The notes under the pieces are model-generated. The model did not search any database. It was not told where the DNA came from and saw nothing but the letters and a program-made list of their open reading frames with translations. From NCBI GenBank assembly GCA_965199705.1, contig OZ241359.1, positions 868,001 through 932,000 on the forward strand: a stretch of DNA of 64,000 bases, given 5' to 3'. The DNA is from Azophilus sp965199705. Its GTDB lineage: Bacteria > Pseudomonadota > Gammaproteobacteria > Pseudomonadales > Azotimanducaceae. Every line of letters begins with the position of its first letter. The stretch's first letter is position 1. Shown one piece after another: positions 15,999 to 25,742 of the stretch. The translations under genes and the position numbers were made by a program.

Positions 15999-18662
15999 AT
16001 GAAGACGGCGGAACTGCGCCAGGCCTTTCTCGATTACTTTGCCGAGCGCGGGCATCGCTGCGTCGCGTCCAGCACACTCGTGCCGCACAACGACCCGACG
16101 CTGCTGTTTACCAATGCCGGCATGAACCAGTTCAAGGACGCCCTGCTCGGACGCGAAGACCCGGGCTACAGGCGCGCGGTTTCCTGCCAGCGCTGCGTGC
16201 GCGCCGGCGGCAAGCACAACGATCTTGACAACGTCGGCTATACCGCCCGCCACCTGACCTTCTTCGAGATGCTGGGCAACTTCAGTTTCGGGGACTACTT
16301 CAAGGAAGAAACCATTACCTGGGCCTGGGATTTCGTGACCGGCGTCCTTGGCCTCGACGCCAACCGCCTGTGGGTGACGGTGCATCCTGACGACGCCGAG
16401 AGTCGCTCCTTGTGGCGAGATCAGATCGGCATCCCGGCCGAGCGTCTGGTGGACCACGCGGACAACTTCTGGGCGATGGGCGAAACCGGCCCTTGTGGCC
16501 CGTGCAGCGAACTGTTCTTCGATCACGGCCCGACCGTGCCGGGTGGCCCGCCGGGTTCTGCGGACGAGGACGGGGATCGCTACGTCGAAATCTGGAATCT
16601 GGTATTTCCACAGTTTGACCGCGCCTCGGATGGCGAACTGAGTCCGTTGCCCGCGCCTGGCGTCGATACCGGCATGGGGCTTGAACGCATGGCGTCGGTT
16701 CTGCAGGGCGTGCAAAGCAATTTCGAGATCGATCTGTTCCAGCCGCTGATGCGTGCAGCGGGGGCGCTGGCTGGCCTGTCCGGGAAAGCCGTGCAGGCCA
16801 GCGCACCGCTTCGGGTGATTGCTGACCACCTGCGCTCAGGCGCCTTTCTGATCGCCGACGGCGTCTTGCCCGGCAACGAAGATCGGGCCTATGTGCTGCG
16901 CCGCATCATTCGCCGGGCGTTGCTGCACGGACACAAGTTGAAGATGCCAACGCCCTTCTTTCATCGACTGGCGCCGCTGCTCGTCGAGCAGATGGGTGCG
17001 GCTTTCGAGGTGCTGAAGGATCAATCGGCATTGATCGAACGGGTACTGGAAGACGAGGAGGCGCGTTTTTCCGAGACTCTGGAGCAAGGCATGTCCATGC
17101 TGGAGCGCACGCTCGCCGGCAAGCGCCAGGATCGCATTTCCGGCAATGTGATGTTCAAGCTCTACGACACCTATGGCTTCCCCCCCGATCTGACCGAGGC
17201 GATTGCGCGGGAAAGGGGCCTGGCCGTGGACCGGGCGGGTTTCGAGTCGGCAATGGCCGAGCAGAGGGCCAGGGGGCGCAGCGGCGCCCGGTTCGGATTC
17301 GCGCTGGGCCAGAAGATACACACTGATACGCGCGTGGACTTCCTCGGCTACGCCGGCTGCGACGGCGAAGCTGGCATCCTGTCGCTATACAGCCCCGAGG
17401 GTGACCCCTTGGCGTCGCTTGAGGCCGGAGAGGCCGGCGTGGTGGTTCTGGAGCGCACGCCCTTCTACGCTGAATCCGGTGGCCAGGTAGGTGACACAGG
17501 CGTCTTGCTCGGCCCGGACGGCAGTCGATTCGAGGTCTCGGATACGCAGATTGCGGGAGCCCAGCATCTGCACATCGGCGCCTTGCAGGCCGGCCGCCTG
17601 GCCGCGGGTGATCGCGTGCTGGCAGAGGTGGATGCAGAGCGCCGTCGGGCCATAGTCGGCAACCACTCGGCGACGCATCTGCTCCATGCTGCGCTGCGTC
17701 ATACGCTTGGCGCGCATGTGCAGCAGAAGGGTTCTCTCGTGGCCCCGGATCGCCTGCGCTTTGACTTTTCCCATCCGTATCCGGTCAGCGCCGAGGAACT
17801 CGCGCAGATCGAACGCGGGGTCAACGACCAGATACTGGCCAACTCCGAGGTTTCGGTGCGCCAGATGCCTTATACGGAAGCGATTGACGCCGGGGCGCTT
17901 GCGCTCTTCGGAGAGAAGTATGGTGATCAGGTGCGGGTGCTCTGCATGGGGCCTGACGCGCCGCGTACAGAATCCGCTGCCGATGCGCCGCCGGCCTGGT
18001 ATTCGGTGGAACTCTGTGGCGGCACGCATGTGCGCCGCACCGGTGACATCGGGCTATTTCGAATCGTCAGCGAATCCGGGATCGCAGCCGGGATTCGTCG
18101 TATCGAAGCGGTGACCGGGCCAGGCGTTCTCGATTGGCTTGCTGACCAGGATCAATGTCTGAGCGCGGCGGCCGCCGAACTGAAGACATCGCCACGCGAG
18201 CTCGTGCCGCGCATCCAGGCGTTGGTCGAAGAGAATCAACAGTTGCGACGCGACCTGCGCGAGGCCACGGACAAGCTGGCAGAGGCCGCCGGTGGTGATC
18301 TTGCATCTCGGGCAGTGCAGATTGATGGCGTTTCCGTCGTCGCCGGCGAGGTGGCGGACGACGCCGATCTGATGCACACGCTGGATGGTCTCAAGTCGCG
18401 GTTCGGCCAGCACGTGATCGCATTGGGCCAGGTGAAGGCCGGCAAGGTGGGGCTGGTAGTGGCGGTATCGTCTGGCCTTGCCGGTCGGTTGTCGGCCCCG
18501 GAGCTGATTGCCCGGCTGGGGGCGGAGGTGGGCGCCCGGGGCGGCGGTCGCCCGGAACTGGCCAGGGCAGGCGGTGGCGGCTCGCCAGAGGCGCTCCCCG
18601 GCGCGCTCCGGCAGGTGGCTGACTGGGTTCGGGGCGGGCTTGGCGAGCAGCCGGAAGCCTGA
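15999..18662 (+). CDS. alaS: Alanyl-tRNA synthetase
   Basis: Charges tRNA-Ala and edits mischarged Ser and Gly. 887 residues from ATG 15999 (MKTAELRQAFLDYF), chosen by homology; the frame is open further upstream but overlaps recX. The class II core has TNAGMNQFKDALLG and VSCQRCVRAGGKHNDL. The editing domain has the zinc-binding HSATHLLH near residue 555 and CGGTHV near 672, followed by a coiled coil and a C-Ala domain with a Gly-rich GGGRPELARAGG ending. Only one base separates it from lysC, the usual order in pseudomonads. Confidence 0.97.
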   Translation: MKTAELRQAFLDYFAERGHRCVASSTLVPHNDPTLLFTNAGMNQFKDALLGREDPGYRRAVSCQRCVRAGGKHNDLDNVGYTARHLTFFEMLGNFSFGDYFKEETITWAWDFVTGVLGLDANRLWVTVHPDDAESRSLWRDQIGIPAERLVDHADNFWAMGETGPCGPCSELFFDHGPTVPGGPPGSADEDGDRYVEIWNLVFPQFDRASDGELSPLPAPGVDTGMGLERMASVLQGVQSNFEIDLFQPLMRAAGALAGLSGKAVQASAPLRVIADHLRSGAFLIADGVLPGNEDRAYVLRRIIRRALLHGHKLKMPTPFFHRLAPLLVEQMGAAFEVLKDQSALIERVLEDEEARFSETLEQGMSMLERTLAGKRQDRISGNVMFKLYDTYGFPPDLTEAIARERGLAVDRAGFESAMAEQRARGRSGARFGFALGQKIHTDTRVDFLGYAGCDGEAGILSLYSPEGDPLASLEAGEAGVVVLERTPFYAESGGQVGDTGVLLGPDGSRFEVSDTQIAGAQHLHIGALQAGRLAAGDRVLAEVDAERRRAIVGNHSATHLLHAALRHTLGAHVQQKGSLVAPDRLRFDFSHPYPVSAEELAQIERGVNDQILANSEVSVRQMPYTEAIDAGALALFGEKYGDQVRVLCMGPDAPRTESAADAPPAWYSVELCGGTHVRRTGDIGLFRIVSESGIAAGIRRIEAVTGPGVLDWLADQDQCLSAAAAELKTSPRELVPRIQALVEENQQLRRDLREATDKLAEAAGGDLASRAVQIDGVSVVAGEVADDADLMHTLDGLKSRFGQHVIALGQVKAGKVGLVVAVSSGLAGRLSAPELIARLGAEVGARGGGRPELARAGGGGSPEALPGALRQVADWVRGGLGEQPEA

Positions 18663-18663
18663 C

Positions 18664-19893
18664 ATGCGCATTGTTCAGAAATACGGCGGCACCAGCGTCG
18701 CCAGCGTCGAGCGCGTGCTGGCGGTGGCCGAGCGCGTCATTGCGGCGCTGAAACAGGGTCAGCAGGTGGCGGTGGTGCTCTCGGCCATGGCCGGAGAAAC
18801 AGACCGGCTGGCGGCGCTCGGTCAAGCGCTCGAAGGCAAGCCGCATCACCGGGAACTGGACGTGCTGCTGGCGGCCGGGGAACAGGTTTCCGTCGCGCTG
18901 CTCGCCATGGCGTTGCAGGATCGAGGCTGGCCGAGCCGATCCTGGCTCGCGCATCAGATCCCAATCCGCACCGACGCAGGCCATCAACGGGCGCGCATCG
19001 AGCAGATCGAGACAGCCGGTTTGCTGGCGGATCTACAGGCCGGCGTGACGCCGGTGATCGCCGGCTTTCAGGGCATCGAGGCGACGGGCCGCGTCACCAC
19101 TCTGGGCCGGGGCGGATCCGACACCACTGCGGTTGCCGTGGCGGCTGCCCTGGCCGCCGACGAATGCCAGATCTGCACGGACGTGGACGGCGTCTATACG
19201 GCAGACCCACGCCTGGTGGAGAGCGCTCGCAAGTTGAACCAGGTGGCCTACGAAGAAATGCTGGAACTGGCCAGCCTCGGATCCAGGGTGCTGCATCCGC
19301 GTTCGGTCGAATTTGCCAACAAATATCAGGTGCCCCTGCGCGTTCGTTCCAGTTTCGACGACGACAGCGGCACCCTGATCACCCAGGAGGTAGAGGGCAT
19401 GGAAGAAGTTCTGGTTGCCGGCATCGCGCACACGGGTGACGAGGCCAAGATCACCCTGTCCGGGGTGCCGGATGTGCCTGGCGTTGCCTCGCGCATTCTC
19501 GGGCCGGTGAGCGGCGCCGGGATCGAGGTGGACATGATCGTTCAGAACACGGGCGCGGACGGGCTGACCGATTTCACATTCACCGTCAAGCGCGGCGACT
19601 ATGATGCCGCATTGGCGCTTCTGCGCCCGGTGCGGGAGGCGCTCAAGGCGCGCGAGCTCTCCGGAGACAAGCGGATTGCCAAGGTGTCTCTCGTTGGCGT
19701 GGGCATGCGTTCGCACGCCGGCGTCGCCAGTCGGATGTTCGAGGCCCTGGCCGCCGAGAACATCAATATTCAGATGATCTCCACGTCCGAGATCAAGATT
19801 TCCGTGGTGGTCGCCCAGCGCTATCTGGAACTCGCAGTGCGCACCTTGCACCGGGCGTTCGACCTGTTCGAACCCGCACCGACCGCGACCTGA
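18664..19893 (+). CDS. lysC: Aspartate kinase
   Basis: Phosphorylates aspartate in the first step toward lysine, threonine and methionine. 409 residues: the kinase domain opens with the signature VQKYGGTSVASVERV, includes LGRGGSDTTAVAVAAAL and TDVDGVYTADPR, and is followed by two ACT domains (about 265-409) for feedback control. The lack of a homoserine dehydrogenase domain makes it the monofunctional LysC type. csrA, normally the next gene in the alaS-lysC-csrA order, is not found after it. Confidence 0.96.
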   Translation: MRIVQKYGGTSVASVERVLAVAERVIAALKQGQQVAVVLSAMAGETDRLAALGQALEGKPHHRELDVLLAAGEQVSVALLAMALQDRGWPSRSWLAHQIPIRTDAGHQRARIEQIETAGLLADLQAGVTPVIAGFQGIEATGRVTTLGRGGSDTTAVAVAAALAADECQICTDVDGVYTADPRLVESARKLNQVAYEEMLELASLGSRVLHPRSVEFANKYQVPLRVRSSFDDDSGTLITQEVEGMEEVLVAGIAHTGDEAKITLSGVPDVPGVASRILGPVSGAGIEVDMIVQNTGADGLTDFTFTVKRGDYDAALALLRPVREALKARELSGDKRIAKVSLVGVGMRSHAGVASRMFEALAAENINIQMISTSEIKISVVVAQRYLELAVRTLHRAFDLFEPAPTAT

Positions 19894-19929
19894 GGCGCCG
19901 GCGCGGATTCCTGCCGCGGCCGAGTTGTC

Positions 19930-19950
19930 GCTGCGCGGGAGCAGCGCAGC
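19930..19950. terminator. Possible terminator hairpin between lysC and the GST gene
   Basis: A perfect seven-base stem GCTGCGC (19930-19936) / GCGCAGC (19944-19950) with a seven-base loop lies in the 122-base gap between convergent genes. There is no T-run, so it is at best a weak or factor-assisted terminator. Confidence 0.3.
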
Positions 19951-20015
19951 CGCAGACCAACGAATTGCCGGGGGGGCTCGAGGGCCCCACTCAGGCGAGC
20001 TTGCCGATCACCGGA

Positions 20016-20624
20016 TCAGGCCGCCATCGCCTTCTGAAAGGCCGGCCTGGCCTCTACCCGATCTATGTAGGCGTGCAGGTGGGCGCTGTCGTCAGAGACG
20101 CAGCCCATACGACGGCTCATGAAGCAGGCGTGTCCCAGCATCACGTCGGCGCCGGAGAAGTCGCCGATCAGGTAGTCTCGCCCTTCCAGGCGCTGGTTCA
20201 CCGGCGCCAGCGACCGGGCCAGCAGGCGCTGCGCCTGGCCGAGCGCCTCGGCGTTCTGGCGCTCCGGCGGCAGCAGGATCGTCTGCACCACGATAGTGTT
20301 GATCGGCGGCATCACCATGCCTTCGCAGTAGTGAAACCATTGCAGGTAGGCGGGAAACAGATCGGAATCCGCCGGCGGCCTCAGGGCGCCGTCCGTATGC
20401 CGGGCAATGATGTACTCGACGATGGCCCCGGATTCCCACAGGCGAACATCGCCATCATCCAGCACCGGCACCCGACCGAGCGGATGCCTGGCCCGATGCG
20501 CCTCGGACTTCAGATCCTTGGGGTGAAAATCCATGCGATTGAGCCGGTATTCCAGGCCGAGTTCTTCAAGCAGCCAGACGATGCGTCCGGCCCGCGAATT
20601 GGGCGCAAAGTGCAACGTGAGCAT
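20016..20624 (-). CDS. Glutathione S-transferase family protein
   Basis: 202 residues from the ATG at 20624 (MLTLHFAPNSRAGR), which fits the usual GST N-terminus better than a start 15 codons upstream. The thioredoxin-like N-domain carries the cis-Pro segment LGRVPVLDDGD and the glutathione gamma-Glu contact LWESGAIVEYI. The all-helical C-domain has the N-capping region GDFSGADVMLGHA. Substrate unknown. It points toward lysC and away from the accessory island, and its upstream side (20625-20897) forms the left border of that island, with no gene in the gap. Confidence 0.9.
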   Translation of the reverse strand: MLTLHFAPNSRAGRIVWLLEELGLEYRLNRMDFHPKDLKSEAHRARHPLGRVPVLDDGDVRLWESGAIVEYIIARHTDGALRPPADSDLFPAYLQWFHYCEGMVMPPINTIVVQTILLPPERQNAEALGQAQRLLARSLAPVNQRLEGRDYLIGDFSGADVMLGHACFMSRRMGCVSDDSAHLHAYIDRVEARPAFQKAMAA

Positions 20625-20897
20625 GTGCGAATCCTGTTCGGTGAATCTGACGAATCTGATGGGCGGCAAAGGTAGCCGCTTTGCGGTCGGGAATCCAATG
20701 CCGGAATCCAGCCCAGCATGGAGTCGATTGGCTTCAGGGCTGCGACTTTACACGCCATCGTTTGCGAGGCGCGATACGGTAGAATTCGGCAGCGGGTCCG
20801 CCATCGGGCTGTTTGCGCAGGGCGGCGGCCCCGATCCCGATGGATGCAAGCGAATAGGGTTGAGCCGAGCAGAAGGCCGCCAGGCGATGAGACAGCC

Positions 20898-23800
20898 ATG
20901 ACGATCCCGACGATCTTTGAAACCTGCCAACCGCGCCCTGACGTACTTTCGGGCAGGGTATCCGAGGCCGACTTCGCTGCCGACCTCGCGCAGGTGATTG
21001 TCGGCAAGGGTTCGCCGGACTACATAGACCCGCAGCGCTTCTTCGCCAATACCTACCCCACCAAGGGGCTCAGGAATCTGCTCGCCAACGTCTGCCGACG
21101 GCTTTCCGGTCAAGGCGGTGAGGTGGCGTCGATTTTCCGGTTGGACACATCCTACGGCGGCGGCAAGTCACACGGCCTGATCGCGCTATGCCATGCCGCG
21201 GGCAGCGGGCGCCGGGTGCAGGGCATTGAGGAATTCGTCGATCCGGAGCTTCTGCCCGAGGGCCCGGTGCGCATCGCCGCCTTCGATGGCGAGAATGCCG
21301 ACCCCGCCAATGGCCGCCGTATGGACGACGAAGGCTTGCTCGCCTACTCCCCTTGGGGAGAAATGGCCTTTGCCCTGGCCGGCAAGGCAGGTTACGAGCG
21401 GGTGCGGGCGAGCGACGAACGCCGAATCGCCCCCGGCGCCGAAACGATAAGGGAACTGTTTGGCGGCGAGCCGACGCTGATACTGCTTGATGAGCTATCC
21501 GTCTATCTGCGCAAGGTCAGGAGCCTTGGCAAAGCGGCCCATCAACTCACCGCCTTCCTGACCTCGCTTTTCAAGGCCGTGGAAAGCACGCCCAACGCGG
21601 TTCTGGTGTACACCCTGGCGATCGGCAAGGACGGACAGGCAACCGATGCCTACAGCGAGGAAAACCAGTTCATCGCGGACCGGATGGCGGAGGCCGAAAG
21701 CGTATCCGGCCGAATGGCGACGCCCCTGAACCCAACCGAAGAGGACGAGACCATTCAGGTGCTTTGCCGCCGCCTTTTCGAGGACATCAGCGACGAGGCT
21801 GCAAACGCCGCCGCCGAATCCTACCGGGCGCTCTGGAATGCGCACCAGGGCGCATTGGGGTCGGCCCTGAAGCTGCCCGAGGCCGCAGGCGCCTTCTGTG
21901 CAAGCTATCCCCTGCATCCGGAGGTGCTGGAGACCCTGACCGAAAAGACTGCCACCCTGAGCAACTTTCAGCGGGTGCGGGGCATGTTGCGGCTCCTGGT
22001 GCGCACTGTTGCCCACCTCTGGGCCGAGAAGCCCGCGGACGCCACTGCCATTCACCTGCACCACATGGACCTGGGCCACGAACCTATCCGTCAGGAAATC
22101 GTGACTCGCCTCGGACAATCGGCCTTTGTGCCGGCGATCACCAACGACGTGGCAGGGCAGGGGGGGCGAGTGGCCCTGGCACAGCAAATTGACGCCGAAC
22201 ACCACGGCGGGATGCCGCCCTACGCAGCCTACGTCGCCCGCACCATCTTCATGCACACCCTCGCGTTCAATGATCCTTTGAAGGGCATCGCGCCAGAACG
22301 GCTGCGCTACTCCGCACTCGGGCCCGAAACGGACATCAGCTTTATCGAAGAGGCTCGAAAGAAATTCATTCTCGAATCCGCCTACCTGGATGATCGCCCT
22401 GGCGCGCCGATGCGCTTTCTCGCCGAAGCCAACCTGACCCAAATTTGCCGCCGGATGGAGGATCAGGTCGATGCCGAAGCCGCCCGGGCGGAGTTGAACG
22501 ACCGCATCCGCGAGATATTCAGCGGCCCAACCCTGGATGCAGTGCCTTTCCCCGGCGGTCCCTACGACGTTGCCGATGAGGTGGCCGACGGCCACCCGAA
22601 GCTGGTTGTGCTGGGACACGAGGCGGTTGCCATAGGCGCTACGGTTGAAGCCCCACCGGAGTTGGTCCGGCGCATCTACGAGCGCAAGGGCGCGGAAGGC
22701 TCCGCCCTGCGGGCCCTGCGCAACAACCTGGTATTCGTGGCAGCGGACGAGGCGCGCACGGGCGACATGCAACGCCAAACCCGCCGCCGGTTGGCCTTGC
22801 GCGCCATGAAGCAGCCAGATCGCCTTGTTGAACTGGCGGAGCACCAGCAGGCGCAAGTGCGAGAACTTGAAGCGCGCTCCGAGCAGGAGCTGGCCCTTGC
22901 TATCCAGCAGTGCTACCGGCATGTCTTCTATCCATCACGCCTGCGCATCGGCGCCAGCGATGCCGACCTGGCCCATACCGCCATCGACACCCACTCGACC
23001 TCCGACCGGCCAGGCGCGGGGCAGCAGCAGATCGTCCGGGTGTTGCGCGAACTGAAAAAACTCCGGTTGGCGGAGGACGAGCCGGACTCCCCCGCCTACG
23101 TGCGCGACCGAACGCCGCTCCGAAAGGGCGAAATGACCACCTTGTCGCTGCGGGGTGAGTTCCGCCGCGACCCCGCCCTGCCCATCCTGGTGAAGGACGA
23201 CATCTTCCGTCGTGGCCTGCGGCGCGGCATCGAGCAAGGCGAGTACATCTACCGCAGCGGCAAACTGCTGTATGGGCCAGGGGATCCGATGGCCGATATC
23301 CAGATCGACGAGCAATCCGCAATTCTGACAATGGCCTTCGCCAAGAACACGGGGGTTTGGCCACGGCAGCCAGAAGCCGCTGAAGAATCGGAACCCGCAG
23401 GCGACAGGTTGGGCGTTGCTGAGGAACGATCTGGGTTCGAGGCGCGACCTGGCGAAGACGCGCCCGCAGATACAGGGAGGGCTTCCGAGTCAGCACCGGA
23501 CTCCATCGAAGCCGAGGGCGTTCTCCGCGAAGCGCTTGTTCAACTTTGGGAGCGGGTTCGCGCCAGAAACGTGGCTTCCGTCGGAACCCTGACCATTCGA
23601 CTGTTCCAGCCAAGTGATGCCTTCAAGCTGCTTGGCGCGGTAGGCGCCGTTTCAAGCGCGGAACGCATCGTGACCATCGAAGGCGCCTACGAGACTCGTG
23701 ACGGCGGAGCTTTCGAAATGAAGTTCCGCGGCGCTGTGCAGGATGCCCAACCGGTTCGGGAGTTTCTGGAGCCGCAACTGCGGGACGCCAAGGAAGCGGA

Positions 23801-23936
23801 CTTCTGCGCGGGCTTCGAGTTGACTTTCGAGGCGGGCATTTCCATGCAAGGCGACGCGCCGGAAATGCTGACCGAGCGCCTCAGCCGTTTCACCAGCGGT
23901 GAGGCCCACCTTGTCGCCACGGCCAAGGCGGGATGA
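20898..23936 (+). CDS. DUF499 (COG1483) AAA+-type ATPase of a defence-like system
   Basis: 1012 residues from ATG 20898. The N-terminal part is a P-loop ATPase: Walker A DTSYGGGKSHGLIAL near residue 86, Walker B TLILLDELSVYL near 195, and a sensor-like VLVYTLAIG. The middle carries the long helical DUF499 region. Residues about 815-875 are an acidic, disordered linker before a C-terminal beta-rich domain. COG1483 ATPases are known to co-occur with COG1743 (DUF1156) methyltransferases and SNF2/PLD helicases in defence islands, and both partners are here at 32791-38975. Direct function unproven; an energy-dependent loader or switch for a DNA-targeting complex is the likely role. Three bases of ACC-rich spacing and a weak ribosome site precede it. 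Confidence 0.85.
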   Translation: MTIPTIFETCQPRPDVLSGRVSEADFAADLAQVIVGKGSPDYIDPQRFFANTYPTKGLRNLLANVCRRLSGQGGEVASIFRLDTSYGGGKSHGLIALCHAAGSGRRVQGIEEFVDPELLPEGPVRIAAFDGENADPANGRRMDDEGLLAYSPWGEMAFALAGKAGYERVRASDERRIAPGAETIRELFGGEPTLILLDELSVYLRKVRSLGKAAHQLTAFLTSLFKAVESTPNAVLVYTLAIGKDGQATDAYSEENQFIADRMAEAESVSGRMATPLNPTEEDETIQVLCRRLFEDISDEAANAAAESYRALWNAHQGALGSALKLPEAAGAFCASYPLHPEVLETLTEKTATLSNFQRVRGMLRLLVRTVAHLWAEKPADATAIHLHHMDLGHEPIRQEIVTRLGQSAFVPAITNDVAGQGGRVALAQQIDAEHHGGMPPYAAYVARTIFMHTLAFNDPLKGIAPERLRYSALGPETDISFIEEARKKFILESAYLDDRPGAPMRFLAEANLTQICRRMEDQVDAEAARAELNDRIREIFSGPTLDAVPFPGGPYDVADEVADGHPKLVVLGHEAVAIGATVEAPPELVRRIYERKGAEGSALRALRNNLVFVAADEARTGDMQRQTRRRLALRAMKQPDRLVELAEHQQAQVRELEARSEQELALAIQQCYRHVFYPSRLRIGASDADLAHTAIDTHSTSDRPGAGQQQIVRVLRELKKLRLAEDEPDSPAYVRDRTPLRKGEMTTLSLRGEFRRDPALPILVKDDIFRRGLRRGIEQGEYIYRSGKLLYGPGDPMADIQIDEQSAILTMAFAKNTGVWPRQPEAAEESEPAGDRLGVAEERSGFEARPGEDAPADTGRASESAPDSIEAEGVLREALVQLWERVRARNVASVGTLTIRLFQPSDAFKLLGAVGAVSSAERIVTIEGAYETRDGGAFEMKFRGAVQDAQPVREFLEPQLRDAKEADFCAGFELTFEAGISMQGDAPEMLTERLSRFTSGEAHLVATAKAG

Positions 23937-23946
23937 GGAGGCTTGG

Positions 23947-24426
23947 ATGGCCCGACCGCAAAGAGAGACTGACCAGGAAGCGCCCGACTCCGCACCCAGA
24001 TACGAGCTACGGCTGCGATGTCGCGGACCAGCGGAAGCCGAATACGAGATATGGCAGTTGCCGACCACCGCCTCGCCCCAAGTGACCGCAGCGAAGCGCG
24101 TGGCGGGTCTGCGGGGACGCAACCTTGAACTGGTGGAGCACCGGATTCTGCGGCGCTTGTCCCATGCGGGCATCCGGCTTGGGCGCCCGGCCGACAAGGA
24201 CCAGCGGGGCCATGCTGTGACCGAGGACCTGGCGCTGATGCTGGGCCTCCTGTTTCGCACGCTCGCGCCCATGCGCAGCCGCGACAACATGCGGGCCGTG
24301 ACGGAAGGCATCGAGGCCATGGGAAGGGAGGAAGCGGCCTACTGGCTCGGCATGGCGGTGCACCGAAAACACCCGCGACGGGTGCTGAGTGCGCTACGAT
24401 GCCTGTTGACGGAGCCGAAGCGGTAG
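23947..24426 (+). CDS. Small partner protein of the DUF499 ATPase (DUF7680-like)
   Basis: 159 residues from ATG 23947 behind GAGGAGG, ten bases after the DUF499 stop. The N-terminal half is beta-rich (YELRLRCRG, YEIWQLP). The C-terminal half is helical with RVAGLRGRNLELVEHRIL, LALMLGLLFRTLAPM and AAYWLGMAVHRKHPRR. It resembles the small conserved family found beside DUF499 genes (I believe DUF7680, recalled and not searched). No catalytic motif. Tight spacing says it works with the ATPase. Confidence 0.65.
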   Translation: MARPQRETDQEAPDSAPRYELRLRCRGPAEAEYEIWQLPTTASPQVTAAKRVAGLRGRNLELVEHRILRRLSHAGIRLGRPADKDQRGHAVTEDLALMLGLLFRTLAPMRSRDNMRAVTEGIEAMGREEAAYWLGMAVHRKHPRRVLSALRCLLTEPKR

Positions 24427-24438
24427 GGGGGACGGGTT

Positions 24439-25134
24439 GTGCGCATTGAGCCGGACATCAGCAATGCTTCCGTTGTACTGTTAGGGCGCTTTAACCCTGC
24501 GATTTTCACACCAGCATGGTTCGTCCTGCACGAACTCCTGCCAAAGCCTGTCGCGGATAGGCACGACCTTCAGGTTGCACATGATCAGATCGTGGCTTTC
24601 TCCACCGATTGGCTGCGGGTTGAAGCCAGGCCAGATCGATTTCAAGTGGAGACGCAGCAGGCGCCATATATTCGGCTCCACGACTTGGTGATTCGCTTGT
24701 TTGAGGAACATCTGTTCCACACGCCGGTGAGGGCGTTCGGAATAAACCGCGACGTACACTTCCGGGCGCCCAGCCGTGGCGCCTGGAACGCGGTAGGCAG
24801 ACTGATTGCGCCCCTGTCACCTTGGGAGGGCTTGTCGGACAAACTGGATCTGACCGGAGAACAGGGCGGGCTCTCCTCACTGTCGATGAGGCAGTCCGAT
24901 ATGTCCGATAGACCCCCAGGCGGTCACCTTAACGTGACGGTAGAGCCATCCAGCCGAGTGGGTGGCGGGCAAACAGGTATCTATGTTGCAGTAAACGACC
25001 ACTATGAGATTAACGATGAGTCACCCCAAGGCCGGGGGCAGTTGTTCGATTTGCTGAAGCAGCATTTTGAAACATCCCTCCGACGAGCAGAGGACATTGT
25101 GGATCATGTGATGTCCATGGCAGATTCACGATAG
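24439..25134 (+). CDS. Hypothetical protein, first gene of the MBL cassette
   Basis: 231 residues from a GTG with a G-rich ribosome site just upstream. I do not recognise the family with certainty. The sequence has a conserved-looking start, VVLLGRFNPAIFTPAWF, then a mixed alpha/beta body with HDLVIRLFEEHL, and a C-terminal half that contains RGAWNAVGRLIAPLSPWEG and a closing helix with DLLKQHFETSLRR. It lacks a signal peptide or TM segment. It is 12 bases after the DUF499 partner and 11 bases before the next gene, so it belongs to the same transcript. GC content begins to fall here relative to the ATPase gene. Confidence 0.6.
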   Translation: MRIEPDISNASVVLLGRFNPAIFTPAWFVLHELLPKPVADRHDLQVAHDQIVAFSTDWLRVEARPDRFQVETQQAPYIRLHDLVIRLFEEHLFHTPVRAFGINRDVHFRAPSRGAWNAVGRLIAPLSPWEGLSDKLDLTGEQGGLSSLSMRQSDMSDRPPGGHLNVTVEPSSRVGGGQTGIYVAVNDHYEINDESPQGRGQLFDLLKQHFETSLRRAEDIVDHVMSMADSR

Positions 25135-25145
25135 GAAATGTCAAT

Positions 25146-25742
25146 ATGTTCGATCCTCAAGGTTCAGCAACTGCTCCGGTCGATGTTCCACCGGATCAGG
25201 GAAGCGCAGTTGACGGGCGTTTCGACCACCCTGATTCTGGGAAAGCGATTGAGCGAGCGCTGATGCGCACTTCAGAAGAAAGCGTAGAGACCTCTGCACC
25301 AAAAGGACCGGGACCTGATTCGCCCGTGCGTTCGACCTCCCACTTGTCAGGCATCGCTGCCCCAGTGACTCGTGAGATTCTTCCGCCATCTCCCCGGCAG
25401 AGGGTTCAGGGACCAGTACTTCTCGCCCTGCAGGAGTGGGAAGGATATGTCACCGACATCTACGATGATGAGTTCGTGGCTCGGCTAACCGATTTGACTG
25501 CTGGCCGGTCACACGAGACTGAAGAGTCGGATATCCCTCTGGCCGAGATATCGGAGAATGACGCCGCACGCATGCAAATCGGCAGCATATTCCGTTGGGT
25601 AATCGGCTATGAGCGTTCCTCCGAGGGCACGCGGAGACGAGTTTCTCAGATCGTGTTTCGAGACCTCCCGCAGATGACCAAATCGGACTTTTGCGAAGGT
25701 GAAGCCTGGGCACAAGAGATGGCGCAGTGGCTTGGCCGGTAG
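25146..25742 (+). CDS. Hypothetical protein, second gene of the MBL cassette
   Basis: 198 residues. The first ~90 are low-complexity and polar and look disordered. The C-terminal ~100 residues form a compact beta-rich domain: LLALQEWEGYVTDIYDDEF, EFVARLTDLTAG, ARMQIGSIFRWVIGY, ending in a Trp-containing helix. The pattern (strands around W-E-G-x-V and I-G-S-I-F-R-W) suggests a small beta-barrel, but no family could be assigned. Its end overlaps the MBL-fold gene by 16 bases, indicating translational coupling, so the protein is probably a partner or inhibitor of that enzyme. Confidence 0.55.
   Translation: MFDPQGSATAPVDVPPDQGSAVDGRFDHPDSGKAIERALMRTSEESVETSAPKGPGPDSPVRSTSHLSGIAAPVTREILPPSPRQRVQGPVLLALQEWEGYVTDIYDDEFVARLTDLTAGRSHETEESDIPLAEISENDAARMQIGSIFRWVIGYERSSEGTRRRVSQIVFRDLPQMTKSDFCEGEAWAQEMAQWLGR

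Noticed and set aside
21495..22922. 475-codon minus-strand frame opposite the DUF499 gene
   Set aside because: Shadow of the ATPase gene, which has clear Walker motifs on the plus strand.
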